A stretch of 64,000 nucleotides of DNA from Clostridium_AW malenominatum (GTDB lineage Bacteria; Bacillota; Clostridia; Clostridiales; Clostridiaceae), in the NCBI RefSeq assembly GCF_039521365.1, contig NZ_BAAACF010000001.1, forward strand, positions 1,798,001 to 1,862,000. The letters run 5' to 3'. The translations under genes were made by a program, and so were the position numbers. Under the pieces are notes generated by a model, which was given only the letters and a program-made list of their open reading frames with translations, searched no databases and was not told the origin of the DNA. This document shows, piece after piece, positions 44,636-54,643 of this stretch. Each line of letters opens with the position of its first letter. Position 1 is the first letter of the stretch.

Positions 44636-45994
44636 TTAAGCTTCTTTTGGTTCATACCCAAACATGTCCTCCACATCTAGTCCTCTTTTTAAGTATATTA
44701 TACCTGTAATGGAGGCTATAATATCTGAAATAGGGTAAGCAATCCAAGCACCAATCGCACCAAACATCTGAATTAACACGAATAGCAGAGGTATGAATAT
44801 AACAATTTGTCTATAAATAGATAACATAAAAGACGCTTTTGCTTCTCCCATAGCTTGATAAAAATAAATTGTTACATAATACACACTTACACATGGAAAA
44901 ACCAATATTACTATTCTAAATATCCTAGCTGCATCAAATAAAATATTATTTTCGCCTACAAATAAGCTAATTATATCTTTTGCAAATATAAACATTCCTA
45001 GCCAACATACAACAGAAGAAATTATAGCAACTTTCAAAGTACTCATGACTACTTCCTTAACTTTATCATAATCATCTCTTCCAAAGTTAAAGGCTGCTAT
45101 AGGCTGCATGGAAGAACTTATTCCAATTAATGTTATAAATAAAAACATTGAAATTCTTGTTACCAAACCGAAGATTATAACAGACTCTTCTCCTCCATAG
45201 CTTAATAAAAGATTATTTAATATGAAAGCTACCAAGGCATCTGAGATTTCTATTATAAATGTAGAAAATCCAACACTAACTATGGATGTTACTACTGCTT
45301 TTTCAAATGAAAATTGAAATTTTAAATTAAATCTTTTTCTTACCTTATTAAAGAAATAATAGGCATATATAAAAGACGCAATCTGGGATATTACTGTAGC
45401 AATAGCTGCTCCCCTTACCCCTAAATTAAAGTTTATTACCAATATATAATCTAAAACTATATTGCAAATTGCCCCTAGGGAAACTGCCTTTAAGTTAATT
45501 TTCGTATCTCCTAGTGCAGTCATAATATGACAGTATACCACTGTTAAACATTGAAATATTCCCCCAAATATAACTATGGAAATATAATCTTTTGCATAGG
45601 GGAATATTCCTCGACTGGCACCTAAATTTAAAATTATCCTCTCTCTAAATATAAATATTAATAGCGTAAGACCCAAAATTATGGATATGGTTAAAGTGAT
45701 TGAATTTGCTATGGTCTTCTTCATTTCCTCTTCATTATTTTCTCCTAAGTATCTCGCAACAGCGGTGTTAACTCCCACTGCAATCATTAGCCCTAAAGCT
45801 ATTATCAACCTTTGTATAGGGAAAGCTACTGTTAATCCTCCAACAGCCATAGCGCCAATAGATCTTCCTACATAAAGGGTGTCCACCATGTTATATAATT
45901 CATTTACTAAAAGAGATATAATACATGGCACTGCAAATTTCAACAACAATTTATTAGTACTTTTTTCATAAAAAATATTACTACTATCTTTCAT
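44636..45994 (-). CDS. MATE family multidrug/Na+ efflux transporter
   Basis: A 452-residue twelve-helix transporter. The two six-helix MatE repeats are visible, the first beginning LLLKFAVPCIISLLVNELYNMVDTLYVGR and the second near TSIVSVGFSTFIIEISDALVAFILNN. Conserved features include GVNTAVARYLGENNEEE after helix 2 and MQPIAAFNFGRDDYDKV at the matching place of the second half. MATE proteins export cationic compounds using Na+ or H+ gradients; the substrate is not predictable. The ATG at 45994 has GAGGAGG upstream. A second, distinct MATE gene lies at 54644-56005. No regulator is adjacent except the AraC-type gene 200 nt upstream on the same strand. Confidence 0.9.
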   Translation of the reverse strand: MKDSSNIFYEKSTNKLLLKFAVPCIISLLVNELYNMVDTLYVGRSIGAMAVGGLTVAFPIQRLIIALGLMIAVGVNTAVARYLGENNEEEMKKTIANSITLTISIILGLTLLIFIFRERIILNLGASRGIFPYAKDYISIVIFGGIFQCLTVVYCHIMTALGDTKINLKAVSLGAICNIVLDYILVINFNLGVRGAAIATVISQIASFIYAYYFFNKVRKRFNLKFQFSFEKAVVTSIVSVGFSTFIIEISDALVAFILNNLLLSYGGEESVIIFGLVTRISMFLFITLIGISSSMQPIAAFNFGRDDYDKVKEVVMSTLKVAIISSVVCWLGMFIFAKDIISLFVGENNILFDAARIFRIVILVFPCVSVYYVTIYFYQAMGEAKASFMLSIYRQIVIFIPLLFVLIQMFGAIGAWIAYPISDIIASITGIIYLKRGLDVEDMFGYEPKEA

Positions 45995-46185
45995 AATAAT
46001 CCTCCTCAATTTAAATTAATATACTATGCTTCAAAAGCCATACTTTCACTTTTGCTCTCACCTGCTTTCTTATTACTCTAATTATAAGTATACACATTTT
46101 TTGTAAAAGCTTCATTCATCATTGTTCCCACTATAATGTATAACTCATGGTATTTCATTATAGTAGTTTTTACCCCAAATATAAA

Positions 46186-46211
46186 AAAAGCACCTTAGAT
46201 TAAGTGCTTTT
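46186..46211 (-). terminator. Terminator after the AraC-type gene
   Basis: An 8-bp stem AAAAGCAC/GTGCTTTT (46186-46193 and 46204-46211), extended by TTA pairs around a one-base bulge. A T run follows on the minus strand. It overlaps the last codons of the AraC-type gene. The rest of 46010-46185 holds no gene that I can support. Confidence 0.75.
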
Positions 46212-48231
46212 GTACTTTTTGCAGTATTATTAATGTAGCTCCATAGCCCTCAACCTCTGTAATTATATTGAATATAGGGCTTTTTCTGCTATATGATAGA
46301 GTGATATAGGGATTACTTATTTTCTTAAAAAGTACTATTTCCTCGTCTTTTAAGCTTTTAGGGCTCCCCATGTTGACCCAATTATTATATATTGAACCCT
46401 TTTTTTCATTAATTTCGTACTTTATTACTCTATAATCTCCAGGCAGACCTTCAAAATTTATAGAATATTTACTTTCAATAGTACTTTTGTCCTTTTTGGA
46501 GGTGTACAGTATATTATCTATCTTATCTTCTTTTATTTTATCTTCAAGGGTATAAAGAAGTATTTGTATGTCTTCATCTTTTTCAGTTATAATGTACCCC
46601 TCTCCCTTAGATAAAATATTATTCCCTAGCTTAGATAATAAATAATAGGCATAATAAGAAGGCTTTTTTATACCCTGAATATTTACAATACTACTGCCCC
46701 CAAAAAACACTTCATTATTTATCAATTCATCCTCTTTAAATTCATCAATTACCCTTAAGTTGGATTTAGTTTTCCCTTTATTTAAATATCCATATATTAA
46801 ATAAGGCAGCATCATTGGACTATCATAAATTTTATTATAATTAGGATTAATTATTTTCTCTTCTAAAACTTCTAAACCATAGTCCATTAAATATTTTCTC
46901 AGTATATCCTTTTTTTCTTCCTCTAGGTCTTTATCTATATAAAATCTCCATTTTTCCATTTCATAGCTACCATAGCTATCCTCAAAATAATCTAGAAAGG
47001 AATAAAAACCTAAAGAATAATCTTCTATATATATAGCAGGCTTTATGTCTAAGTCTAATAAAAACTGAATGACCTCTCTTATTTCTCTCCAGTAGTAGAA
47101 TTCCTTATTTTTCACAGGTATAACTTCTGTTAATAAAATATGAGAAAAATTAATATCCTTTTTCATTTCTATTATTATATTTTTATTATTTTCATTAAAC
47201 AATTTATCTACATTTCCTAGAATAAATAAGTCTTCCCAATATCTATTAAGAATTTCCTCCGATGATAAAGATACATCAATTCTATTTATTTTTCCTTCAT
47301 AATTAAATCTACTATAATCTTGAAGATAGTAGGAAACTTCCTCCAAAGCTTCTTTTATGGGAAAATTAGTGAACTTTTTCATCTTTAAAAATTTTTCTTC
47401 ATCTACATAATACTTTTTCCTATATTGCATAGGAGTGCACTTATAGTGCTTCTTAAAGTGTTTATTAAAATATCTAGTATGAGAAAAGCCCAGTTCCTCG
47501 GATATTTCTGATATAGTTTTTTCGGTATCTAACAAAAGCTTTATGGCTTCTTCAACTCTAGTTAAGTTAACGAAGTCATTAAAACTATAACCTACCGTAG
47601 TTTTCATACTGGTGGAAAGATAATGGGAACTTAAATACTCCCTTCTAGCTATATCTTGAAGGCTTATTTTATTGTTGTAATTTGAATAAATATATTTGAT
47701 TACTCTGTCATAACGTTCAAATTGTTCTTCATTTTCTTTTAATCCCTCTTCATCATAGATTAAATAATGAAAATTATTTATTAAATGATAAAGTAAATCC
47801 ACCAACGTATCTTCAATTACATCTTCAAAGTCTTCACCCTTTTGCGCCATTTCACAAAGAAGTATACTTAAGTAATTTCTTAGTTCCTCATATTTGCTAT
47901 GCTTTTGAGCATCTTTAACGGAGGACTCAGTATAAAAAAACATATTATCTATATTATAGTATTTATTAAAGAAGGTAGTATCGATTTGAAACAGTAATAT
48001 TTTATTTTCCGTATCTAAGCCTTTAAGACTATGTGCTTCATCAAAGTTTATAATTTCTAATTCTTCTGCACCTATTACATGAGTTTCAGTCTCAATATTT
48101 ATTTTAACTCTACCTTTTAAACAATAAATTATTTCCATACAATCGTGCCAATGGATTGGATATTCATTAATATCCATATAAATCAAATTTATAGGTAGAC
48201 CGGATGCAAAATCTACATATTCCCTTCTCAT
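46195..48231 (-). CDS. AraC family regulator fused to a GH39-like glycosidase domain
   Basis: About 678 residues with three parts. Residues about 15-95 are a cupin-like sensor domain (YPIHWHDCMEIIYCLKGRV). Residues about 175-275 are a double helix-turn-helix of the AraC type (NKISLQDIARREYLSSHYLS, then KTISEISEELGFSHTRYFNKHFKKHYKCTPMQYRKKY). The remaining 380 residues resemble glycoside hydrolase family 39 (xylosidase/iduronidase type), ending in NNWVNMGSPKSLKDEEI. The barrel is degenerate and I cannot point to an intact acid/base pair, so it probably acts as a ligand-binding module. A long frame opens at 48279 inside the upstream gene; the ATG at 48231 has GGGAG upstream and is preferred. 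The gene follows the DUF1287 gene by 19 nt. Confidence 0.85.
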   Translation of the reverse strand: MRREYVDFASGLPINLIYMDINEYPIHWHDCMEIIYCLKGRVKINIETETHVIGAEELEIINFDEAHSLKGLDTENKILLFQIDTTFFNKYYNIDNMFFYTESSVKDAQKHSKYEELRNYLSILLCEMAQKGEDFEDVIEDTLVDLLYHLINNFHYLIYDEEGLKENEEQFERYDRVIKYIYSNYNNKISLQDIARREYLSSHYLSTSMKTTVGYSFNDFVNLTRVEEAIKLLLDTEKTISEISEELGFSHTRYFNKHFKKHYKCTPMQYRKKYYVDEEKFLKMKKFTNFPIKEALEEVSYYLQDYSRFNYEGKINRIDVSLSSEEILNRYWEDLFILGNVDKLFNENNKNIIIEMKKDINFSHILLTEVIPVKNKEFYYWREIREVIQFLLDLDIKPAIYIEDYSLGFYSFLDYFEDSYGSYEMEKWRFYIDKDLEEEKKDILRKYLMDYGLEVLEEKIINPNYNKIYDSPMMLPYLIYGYLNKGKTKSNLRVIDEFKEDELINNEVFFGGSSIVNIQGIKKPSYYAYYLLSKLGNNILSKGEGYIITEKDEDIQILLYTLEDKIKEDKIDNILYTSKKDKSTIESKYSINFEGLPGDYRVIKYEINEKKGSIYNNWVNMGSPKSLKDEEIVLFKKISNPYITLSYSRKSPIFNIITEVEGYGATLIILQKVQKHLI

Positions 48232-48250
48232 ACTCCACTCCCTCTCCTTT

Positions 48251-48949
48251 TTAATATTTCCATCTATAATGTCCATCAACCTTTAAATTTTTATAGTTGT
48301 ATAAAGTTTCCCTAGCATGAGGATAGTAATTGTGAATAATATATGGTACTCCATTTCTATCTCTTTTATCGGAAACTATAACCACATGCTCACTAGGTTT
48401 ATACATGATTATTATATCTCCAGGTTGCCACTGTTTTAAATTTTCTATATCTCCTGGTATTATTTCTGTAGTCAAGCTTTCTGCATTATTTTTTAAAAAC
48501 ACATCTTGATTGGGTACTCTTCTAAAATCTATATTGGGCTCTGGTTTACCCTGTACTCTCCAATAAAGCTCCAAATTTTTCTTAATATCTTCATCTATTA
48601 AATCTTTAAGATTTACATTTATTCCATTAAATGCTCTCCATATTACATCGGTACATACCCCTTGGGTATCTGGCGGATATCCTCCATTATAATATGCATC
48701 TACATATTTTGTTTTATTTAAAACTTCAAGTCTAGCGCTTTCTACTAGGTCTAAAGGATCTGGTATTCCATTTTTATTCTTATCAACTTTCGAATGGGTT
48801 TCAGGAACAATAACTCTTTTTTTTAACATTTGTTCCATTTTAATAACTAATTTTTGAAAGTCGTAGTCTACACTTTTAAAAATTATTATTCCTAGCAATA
48901 TAAAAAGTATTAATGCAAACAAAAATGCTCCTTTTTTCTTCTTCTTCAT
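48251..48949 (-). CDS. DUF1287 family protein (exported or membrane-anchored)
   Basis: A 232-residue protein of the DUF1287 family, thought to have an NlpC/P60-like papain fold. It has an N-terminal membrane anchor (GAFLFALILFILLGIIIF), then DPLDLVESARLEVLNKTKYVDAYYNGGYPPD, GVCTDVIWRAF with the probable nucleophile Cys, WQPGDIIIMYK, HVVIVSDK with His, and HNYYPHARE. Function is unproven; a cell-wall peptidase or amidase is plausible. The ATG at 48949 has AGGGTG upstream. It lies 10 nt after the AI-2E family permease gene and 19 nt before the AraC-type gene, so the three form a likely operon. Confidence 0.85.
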   Translation of the reverse strand: MKKKKKGAFLFALILFILLGIIIFKSVDYDFQKLVIKMEQMLKKRVIVPETHSKVDKNKNGIPDPLDLVESARLEVLNKTKYVDAYYNGGYPPDTQGVCTDVIWRAFNGINVNLKDLIDEDIKKNLELYWRVQGKPEPNIDFRRVPNQDVFLKNNAESLTTEIIPGDIENLKQWQPGDIIIMYKPSEHVVIVSDKRDRNGVPYIIHNYYPHARETLYNYKNLKVDGHYRWKY

Positions 48950-48959
48950 TTCAAACACC

Positions 48960-50060
48960 CTAATTCAATTGTTTACAAGTCAATAAGAGTTTATCAATAT
49001 AAGTCTTTATAGCAGCTAAAATAGGCACTCCAAGTATCATTCCAATAGTACCGTATAGCCCTCCTCCTAAAGTTACTGCAAAAATTACCGCAAAGGGCTT
49101 CAATCCTACTTTGTCTCCTATAAGCTTGGGATCTAAATACCATGCATCAAATTGCTGAAGAAGGAATAAGAACACTAAAACAATTATAGCTTTTATTGGA
49201 CTAAAGAAAATATTTATTGTAAATGCTACTATCATACCAATAAACGGTCCAAAATAAGGTATCATATTAGTTATTCCTACTATTAAAGCTATTAGCAAGG
49301 AGTACGGAGATTTTATGACTACTAGTCCAATGAAAGCCATTACACCTATTATTGTAGAATCAATTGCTTTAGTGCCTATATATACTCCTATCATATCATG
49401 TAAATTCCATAAGAACTCTAAAACTCCATCTGCACTCTTCTTTCTTAGTAATATATATACAAGTTTTTTCCCTAATTCCATTAAATTTTCCTTATCCATT
49501 AAAATATAAATGGATATAATGAAACCAAATAGCCATTTAACAAAAGAATTAGTAAATGATACTGTCTTTAGTAAGAATGTATTTAATACAGCTGCTAAAA
49601 AACTACTTACTTTAGAAACTATAAAGTCAGGCTTTAATTCCATATCCCCAGTAGATAATAATATACTTTTAATTCTTTCATCTGCCAATAATGTATTAAA
49701 ATAATTTTGTGATATTTTTGTAAACTCAGGTATATTTTTAATTATATCCATTATACTCGTTACTATCTTAGGCATTAAATAAGCAGAAAACACCGTAAAA
49801 ATGGCAACTATTAATATATAAGTAGTCAATATACTTTTACCTCTATTAAATTTAAATCTATCTTCAAAAAATTTCATTATTGGATTTAATATATATGCAA
49901 TAATAAAGGCATATATAAATGGAGAAACTATACTAAAAATTTTCTTTACCCAGTGAAAAAACAATTCATAGTTATCTATGATTTTGATAGTTACCATTAT
50001 TGTTATAACTATTTTTATTATGTCTAAGTATTTTATTTTGTCTTCTTTAAATAACTGCAC
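48960..50060 (-). CDS. AI-2E/PerM family permease
   Basis: A 366-residue membrane protein with about eight hydrophobic segments. Family motifs are FIYAFIIAYILNPIMKFFEDRF near residue 50, GFIISIYILMDKENL, DSTIIGVMAFIGLVVIKSPYSLLIALIVGITNMIPYFGPFIG and QFDAWYLDPKLIGDKVGLKPFAVIFAVTLGGGLYG. Members include exporters of the autoinducer AI-2 and Na+/H+ antiporters, and sporulation proteins such as YtvI. Which of these applies is not clear. It starts the three-gene unit with the DUF1287 and AraC-type genes. Upstream there is a 70-nt gap to the RocB-like gene. Confidence 0.88.
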   Translation of the reverse strand: MQLFKEDKIKYLDIIKIVITIMVTIKIIDNYELFFHWVKKIFSIVSPFIYAFIIAYILNPIMKFFEDRFKFNRGKSILTTYILIVAIFTVFSAYLMPKIVTSIMDIIKNIPEFTKISQNYFNTLLADERIKSILLSTGDMELKPDFIVSKVSSFLAAVLNTFLLKTVSFTNSFVKWLFGFIISIYILMDKENLMELGKKLVYILLRKKSADGVLEFLWNLHDMIGVYIGTKAIDSTIIGVMAFIGLVVIKSPYSLLIALIVGITNMIPYFGPFIGMIVAFTINIFFSPIKAIIVLVFLFLLQQFDAWYLDPKLIGDKVGLKPFAVIFAVTLGGGLYGTIGMILGVPILAAIKTYIDKLLLTCKQLN

Positions 50061-50129
50061 TTATAATCCCCCTTGTGATAATTATATATTTCATAAATTA
50101 TAACATTAATTACCACTGCAAACTATTAA

Positions 50130-51773
50130 TTATTTATTAAGTTTAAAAATATCATAAATGATTTTTTCATAAATATTAGGTACCACTGAAAAAGAGTACG
50201 ATATATTAACTCTCTCCGAATATTTATGAAAATCCTTGCCAAGTCCACCAAATACTACAGATGGAATATTCAACTGAGATAATTCCATAACTGGCATGTG
50301 GTAACATTTATTTATTCCAATGATATTGGAAACTATAGAATTTAAACCATCTAAATCTTCTACTCCAGTATAGCTCATATCGCATAATCCCATATAATAA
50401 TGATCTAACTCTATGTCAGTTCCAAACTCTTCTCTTGAAAACTTAATTCCATCTCCAATGATTTTTAACAAAATTTCATCTTCTTTTCTAGATAAATTTA
50501 GATGTTTATTAGGATAATAAGGTGGAGCAAATCCAATGATTATGCAAGGACCCTTATTGCTATATTGAAGATAAGTTTCTTTCATTATATTAATAGCTAT
50601 AGTTTGTAAATCTTTCTTTTCCTGTCTCCAAATTTCAATTTTTTCTTCAATAAATTTTTCAAATTTCTCTCCCTTTTCCTTTAAAACCTCTTCATATATT
50701 TCACTAAAATTTAATACTTTAGCTTCCATCTTCTCTCTAACATTATTGCTTTTTGAAACCACATTATATTTTTCAACATTTTTTTCAACAATATTGACTG
50801 CATTATTAAAAGCTTCGTAAGCTATTTTCTCTAATTTTTCCATGAGCTTATCTACAGATAAATTAAGCGTCAATATATTATAATAGGAAGCTGCCATTAA
50901 AGGCGTTTGTACTGAATATAAATCCTTTAAATCTGTAGATTTCAAACAAATCGGTGGTGGTGTTACATTTCCCCTATCTTCATCACAAAAATCCGGGTTT
51001 AATTCAAGCAATCTGTTTAATTCAGAGGACAAAAGATTCGGATTAAGCCCTGTATGAGATTCATATACATGAGTTTCTTTGCCTACAAATAAAAATAAGG
51101 GCATTACCTTGCCTGATGTTCCTAAATATATTCTTTTTTTCTCGTCACCTATTTCTTTTGGAATACAACACTCTGTTACAAAAAGTCCTTTATACTCTAA
51201 ATTATATTCTTCTTTTAATTTTAATAAATGAGGTACAGCAGCTATCATTCCTTCAGAATTACTTTCTTCTCCTGGTACTGCTAAAAACAATATATTTCCT
51301 TGGAAATCATCTCTAATTGATAACTCTCTTAATAATTCTATTCCTAAAGAAATACCAAACTTCATATCAGCAGTTCCTCTACCAAAAATCCAATCTCCTG
51401 ATTCTAAGTCCTCCATAGCTTCTTTATTTAAAGATAATTCTTTAATTCTTTCCATTAATTCTATAGGCTTAAAAGCTAAGTCCCTTAAATGTCCAAAATC
51501 CTCTACATCAACCACATCTAAATGCCCTGTAATTACTATTGTATTATTGCTAGGTTCTGAGCTACAAAACAAAGCACTGACAAAATGCCTTTTTAGCGGA
51601 TCTCCAGTTACGTCTAGTATTTGAAGTTTGTCCTTATTTTCTTTAAAGTAATCTATTTCACTTATAATTTCATGTATTCTATTTGCAGTTAAGTTTTCAT
51701 CCTCTGTCCCTGCAATACCTTGCATTTCAACTAGTTTCAAAAGTGTATCCATTATTTTGTCTTTAATGTTCAT
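50130..51773 (-). CDS. RocB-like M20 family peptidase / amidohydrolase
   Basis: A 547-residue protein of the M20 metallopeptidase family, of the size and layout of RocB (arginine utilisation protein). Metal-binding segments are VITGHLDVVDVEDFGHL, GRGTADMKFGISLG and VPGEESNSEGM, with MSYTGVEDLDGL and VVFGGLGKDFHKYSERVNISYS near the end. The insertion with Glu- and Lys-rich helix around residues 340-410 is typical of RocB rather than of dipeptidases. RocB contributes to arginine or ornithine use, but the exact reaction is unknown. It is monocistronic by position: its downstream neighbour starts a separate unit and upstream a strong terminator closes the GGDEF/EAL gene. Confidence 0.87.
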   Translation of the reverse strand: MNIKDKIMDTLLKLVEMQGIAGTEDENLTANRIHEIISEIDYFKENKDKLQILDVTGDPLKRHFVSALFCSSEPSNNTIVITGHLDVVDVEDFGHLRDLAFKPIELMERIKELSLNKEAMEDLESGDWIFGRGTADMKFGISLGIELLRELSIRDDFQGNILFLAVPGEESNSEGMIAAVPHLLKLKEEYNLEYKGLFVTECCIPKEIGDEKKRIYLGTSGKVMPLFLFVGKETHVYESHTGLNPNLLSSELNRLLELNPDFCDEDRGNVTPPPICLKSTDLKDLYSVQTPLMAASYYNILTLNLSVDKLMEKLEKIAYEAFNNAVNIVEKNVEKYNVVSKSNNVREKMEAKVLNFSEIYEEVLKEKGEKFEKFIEEKIEIWRQEKKDLQTIAINIMKETYLQYSNKGPCIIIGFAPPYYPNKHLNLSRKEDEILLKIIGDGIKFSREEFGTDIELDHYYMGLCDMSYTGVEDLDGLNSIVSNIIGINKCYHMPVMELSQLNIPSVVFGGLGKDFHKYSERVNISYSFSVVPNIYEKIIYDIFKLNK

Positions 51774-51890
51774 TTATCTGCCCCCAGTCTAAAAATTTTA
51801 TATTTATTTTTTTACCATAAACATTGTATATCCTAAAGAGCAGCTTGTCTATTAGTATTTTCTTCAAAGAAGAAATAGCAAATAATAAAG

Positions 51891-51935
51891 AACAGATAAG
51901 GATGAAATTCTATAGGAATTTTATCCTTATCTGTT
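51891..51935 (-). terminator. Strong terminator after the GGDEF/EAL gene
   Basis: A 20-bp inverted repeat with one mismatch (51891-51910 and 51916-51935), loop of 5 nt, and a T-rich minus-strand tail (CTTTATTATT). It lies between the GGDEF/EAL gene stop at 51974 and the RocB-like start at 51773. The gap 51774-51973 holds nothing else that I can support. Confidence 0.88.
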
Positions 51936-51973
51936 CTCTGGTCTTTGTTATCTATTATTTAAAGAAGGAATGT

Positions 51974-54430
51974 TTACATCGCTTCTTCAAGCATTTTATC
52001 TATTTCTTCCGCTGGTACTGGTCTACTAAACAAATATCCTTGACCAATATCACAACCATACTCTTTTAATAGTCGTAGTTCTTCCTCTGTTTCTATACCT
52101 TCCGCTACTACTTCTAAACTAAGAGCTTGTCCTAAATTTATTACAGACTTAACAATTTCTTCTTTTTCAGGATTTTTCCCTATGTCTTGAATAAATTCTC
52201 TATCTATTTTAAGAATGTCTATGGGTAGGGCTTTTAAATAGGTTAAGGAGGAATATCCCGTACCGAAATCATCGAGAGCTATTTGAATTCCTTTAGTTCT
52301 TAATTTTTTAAGAGTTTCTATAGCTATATTCATATCTCCCATAACAGCGGTTTCAGTAATTTCAAATGTAATACTTTCCTGATTAACATTAAAATTATCT
52401 AGCAAATCATCAATTTCCCAAGATAGGTTACCTTTTTTAAACTTTGAGCTGGACAGATTTATTGACACCTTTAAATCTTTATATCCTTTTTCTTCCCAAT
52501 TCTTTTTTTGGTGTAAAGCAGTTTTTAATACCCATTCGCCTATTTCATTAATTAAACCAGTTTCTTCTGAAAAAGGTATAAATTCCGTAGGCGAAATAAA
52601 GCCTTTTTCTGGATGTATCCATCTTATCAAAGCTTCTACTCCTATAATTTTTCCAGATTTTAAATTTATCAAAGGTTGATAGAACAAAGCAAATTCTTCA
52701 TTATTTATAGCTTTTCTAAGTTGATTTACTAAGTTTAAATAATTATAGGATTTTTCTCTCATCTTATCTTCATAGAAATTATATGCATTTTTACCCTTTT
52801 CCTTAGTATAAAACATAGCAGTATCTGAATTTTTCAGTAAGGTTAAAAAATTTTTTCCGTGTTCAGGATACATAGCAATTCCCATACTTATAGATATAAA
52901 AAATTCATTTTCATCATTTACCCAAGGCACTCTAATATCTTTAAGTACTTCTTCTAGCTTAAAAACTACTTCTTCTCTATCGTCTATGTCTTCTAATACA
53001 ATAACAAATTCATCTCCACTTAACCTTCCTATTAAATTTGGGGTTTTAAAGTGGTTTTTCATTATATCTGATATATATTTTAATAATATGTCTCCTGTAA
53101 AATGACCTAAAGTGTCGTTTACATGCTTAAAATTATCTATATCTAGGTATATAAATGCAAACCTATAATTTTCATCCTTTTCTCTTTGCGTTATTAAATT
53201 TTCAACCTTTACTTCAATCATATCTCTATTTAGCAGCCCAGTTAAAGAATCATAGTAAGCTAATTTATGAAGCTTTTTCTCTAAATTTTTTCTTTCTGTT
53301 ATATCTGTACCAACAGATATAATTTCTGTAATATTTCCTTCATTATTAATTATGGAACTACTATTCCATAAAACATCAACAATTTTGCCGCTTTTGCTGA
53401 TGAGCTGACTTTCATGGTTTAATGGCATCTCTCCATTAATTATCTTTCTATAAATAGATTTCATATAAACTCTATTTTCTTTTGGCACTAAAGTATCTAA
53501 CCAACTATTGTTATACACCTCCATAGATGAATACCCCAAACGTTTTTCTGCGAAGGAGTTAATTCTTTTAATCTTTCCATTCTTATCCCAAATGGCAATA
53601 ATTACCGAAACATTATTCATAATATTTTCTGATAAAGCCCTTTCTCTTCTTAAATATTCTTCAATATTTAATTGCTCTGTTATATCCGTATGAGAACCAG
53701 CAAATCTAAACACATTGCCCTCACCATCTAATAAGGCTTTACCATGGCTTAATATCCACCTATAAGTACCATTTTTAGTACGAACTCTATATGTATTTTT
53801 ATAAGTTTCTAATGGCTTTTTTAAATAGTCGTTTAATATTTTAATTGCCACTTCTTTGTCATCTGGATGAATTAGACTTTGCCATACTTCTATTTTATTT
53901 TCAAGTTCCCCTTCTATATATCCAAAAGATTCTTTTAAATTTAAAGAGAAAAAGTATTTCCCTTTAGGTATATCCCAATCCCAAATACCATCATTGGCTC
54001 CTTCTACAGCAAGTTCATAACGCTGTTCGCTTCTTATCAAATCATTTTTACTTTTTTGAAGTTCATTAAATTGCTCTCTTAATTCTTCCTCTATAGCAGT
54101 TAATTGTTCATAGGAGGCACTAAGTTCCTCGTAAACCCTTATGGTTTTTTCCATTTGCTTTTTAATAATGTGAATTTTATTTTGTATTAATATATAAATT
54201 ATTACTGAAGATAATAGTACGAATATAAATCCTTTATAAGTTTGCATAGCTTTATATAGCTTCAAATCACTGCTAAATATATCTAGAATTGAATCTGAAA
54301 AAACTATCCATAAAAAACCTACCAAGCTATAAACAACTGAAATCCTTAAAGCTTCAATTCTTGGATTCATTTTTTCACTATTACAAATATCTTTATTTCC
54401 CTCCTTGTTCATGTTTGCAAATTTAAACAT
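51974..54430 (-). CDS. Membrane-anchored PAS-PAS-GGDEF-EAL cyclic-di-GMP protein
   Basis: An 818-residue signalling protein. Two N-terminal membrane helices (YSLVGFLWIVFSDSILDIF and GFIFVLLSSVIIYILI) are followed by a coiled-coil linker, two PAS domains with PAC motifs (residues about 140-260 and 265-385), a GGDEF domain near 390-550 and an EAL domain near 565-815. The cyclase motif reads SGDEF, a common active variant. The phosphodiesterase residues look complete: GVEALIRW, NLSSSKF, FEITETA, ALDDFGTGYSSL, LKIDREF and VAEGIE. So it may synthesise or degrade c-di-GMP, or use GGDEF as a GTP sensor. It could affect motility versus adhesion. AGGGAG precedes the ATG. Confidence 0.92.
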   Translation of the reverse strand: MFKFANMNKEGNKDICNSEKMNPRIEALRISVVYSLVGFLWIVFSDSILDIFSSDLKLYKAMQTYKGFIFVLLSSVIIYILIQNKIHIIKKQMEKTIRVYEELSASYEQLTAIEEELREQFNELQKSKNDLIRSEQRYELAVEGANDGIWDWDIPKGKYFFSLNLKESFGYIEGELENKIEVWQSLIHPDDKEVAIKILNDYLKKPLETYKNTYRVRTKNGTYRWILSHGKALLDGEGNVFRFAGSHTDITEQLNIEEYLRRERALSENIMNNVSVIIAIWDKNGKIKRINSFAEKRLGYSSMEVYNNSWLDTLVPKENRVYMKSIYRKIINGEMPLNHESQLISKSGKIVDVLWNSSSIINNEGNITEIISVGTDITERKNLEKKLHKLAYYDSLTGLLNRDMIEVKVENLITQREKDENYRFAFIYLDIDNFKHVNDTLGHFTGDILLKYISDIMKNHFKTPNLIGRLSGDEFVIVLEDIDDREEVVFKLEEVLKDIRVPWVNDENEFFISISMGIAMYPEHGKNFLTLLKNSDTAMFYTKEKGKNAYNFYEDKMREKSYNYLNLVNQLRKAINNEEFALFYQPLINLKSGKIIGVEALIRWIHPEKGFISPTEFIPFSEETGLINEIGEWVLKTALHQKKNWEEKGYKDLKVSINLSSSKFKKGNLSWEIDDLLDNFNVNQESITFEITETAVMGDMNIAIETLKKLRTKGIQIALDDFGTGYSSLTYLKALPIDILKIDREFIQDIGKNPEKEEIVKSVINLGQALSLEVVAEGIETEEELRLLKEYGCDIGQGYLFSRPVPAEEIDKMLEEAM

Positions 54431-54643
54431 TTTTCTCCCTACCTTTTGTTTTTATTCCATTATTCTTTCTTATTATATTAATTTTATCATCTTTTTCCAT
54501 ATTATTAAAGTATATCTAAATTTTATTTTAAATTTTATTTCCAATTTGATATTATATCCTCGGTAGATTCTATATTGCTTCTATGATACAATGAATATGT
54601 TTTTAAAAATTCTGTTGATTATGCTAGAAAAGGATGATGATAA

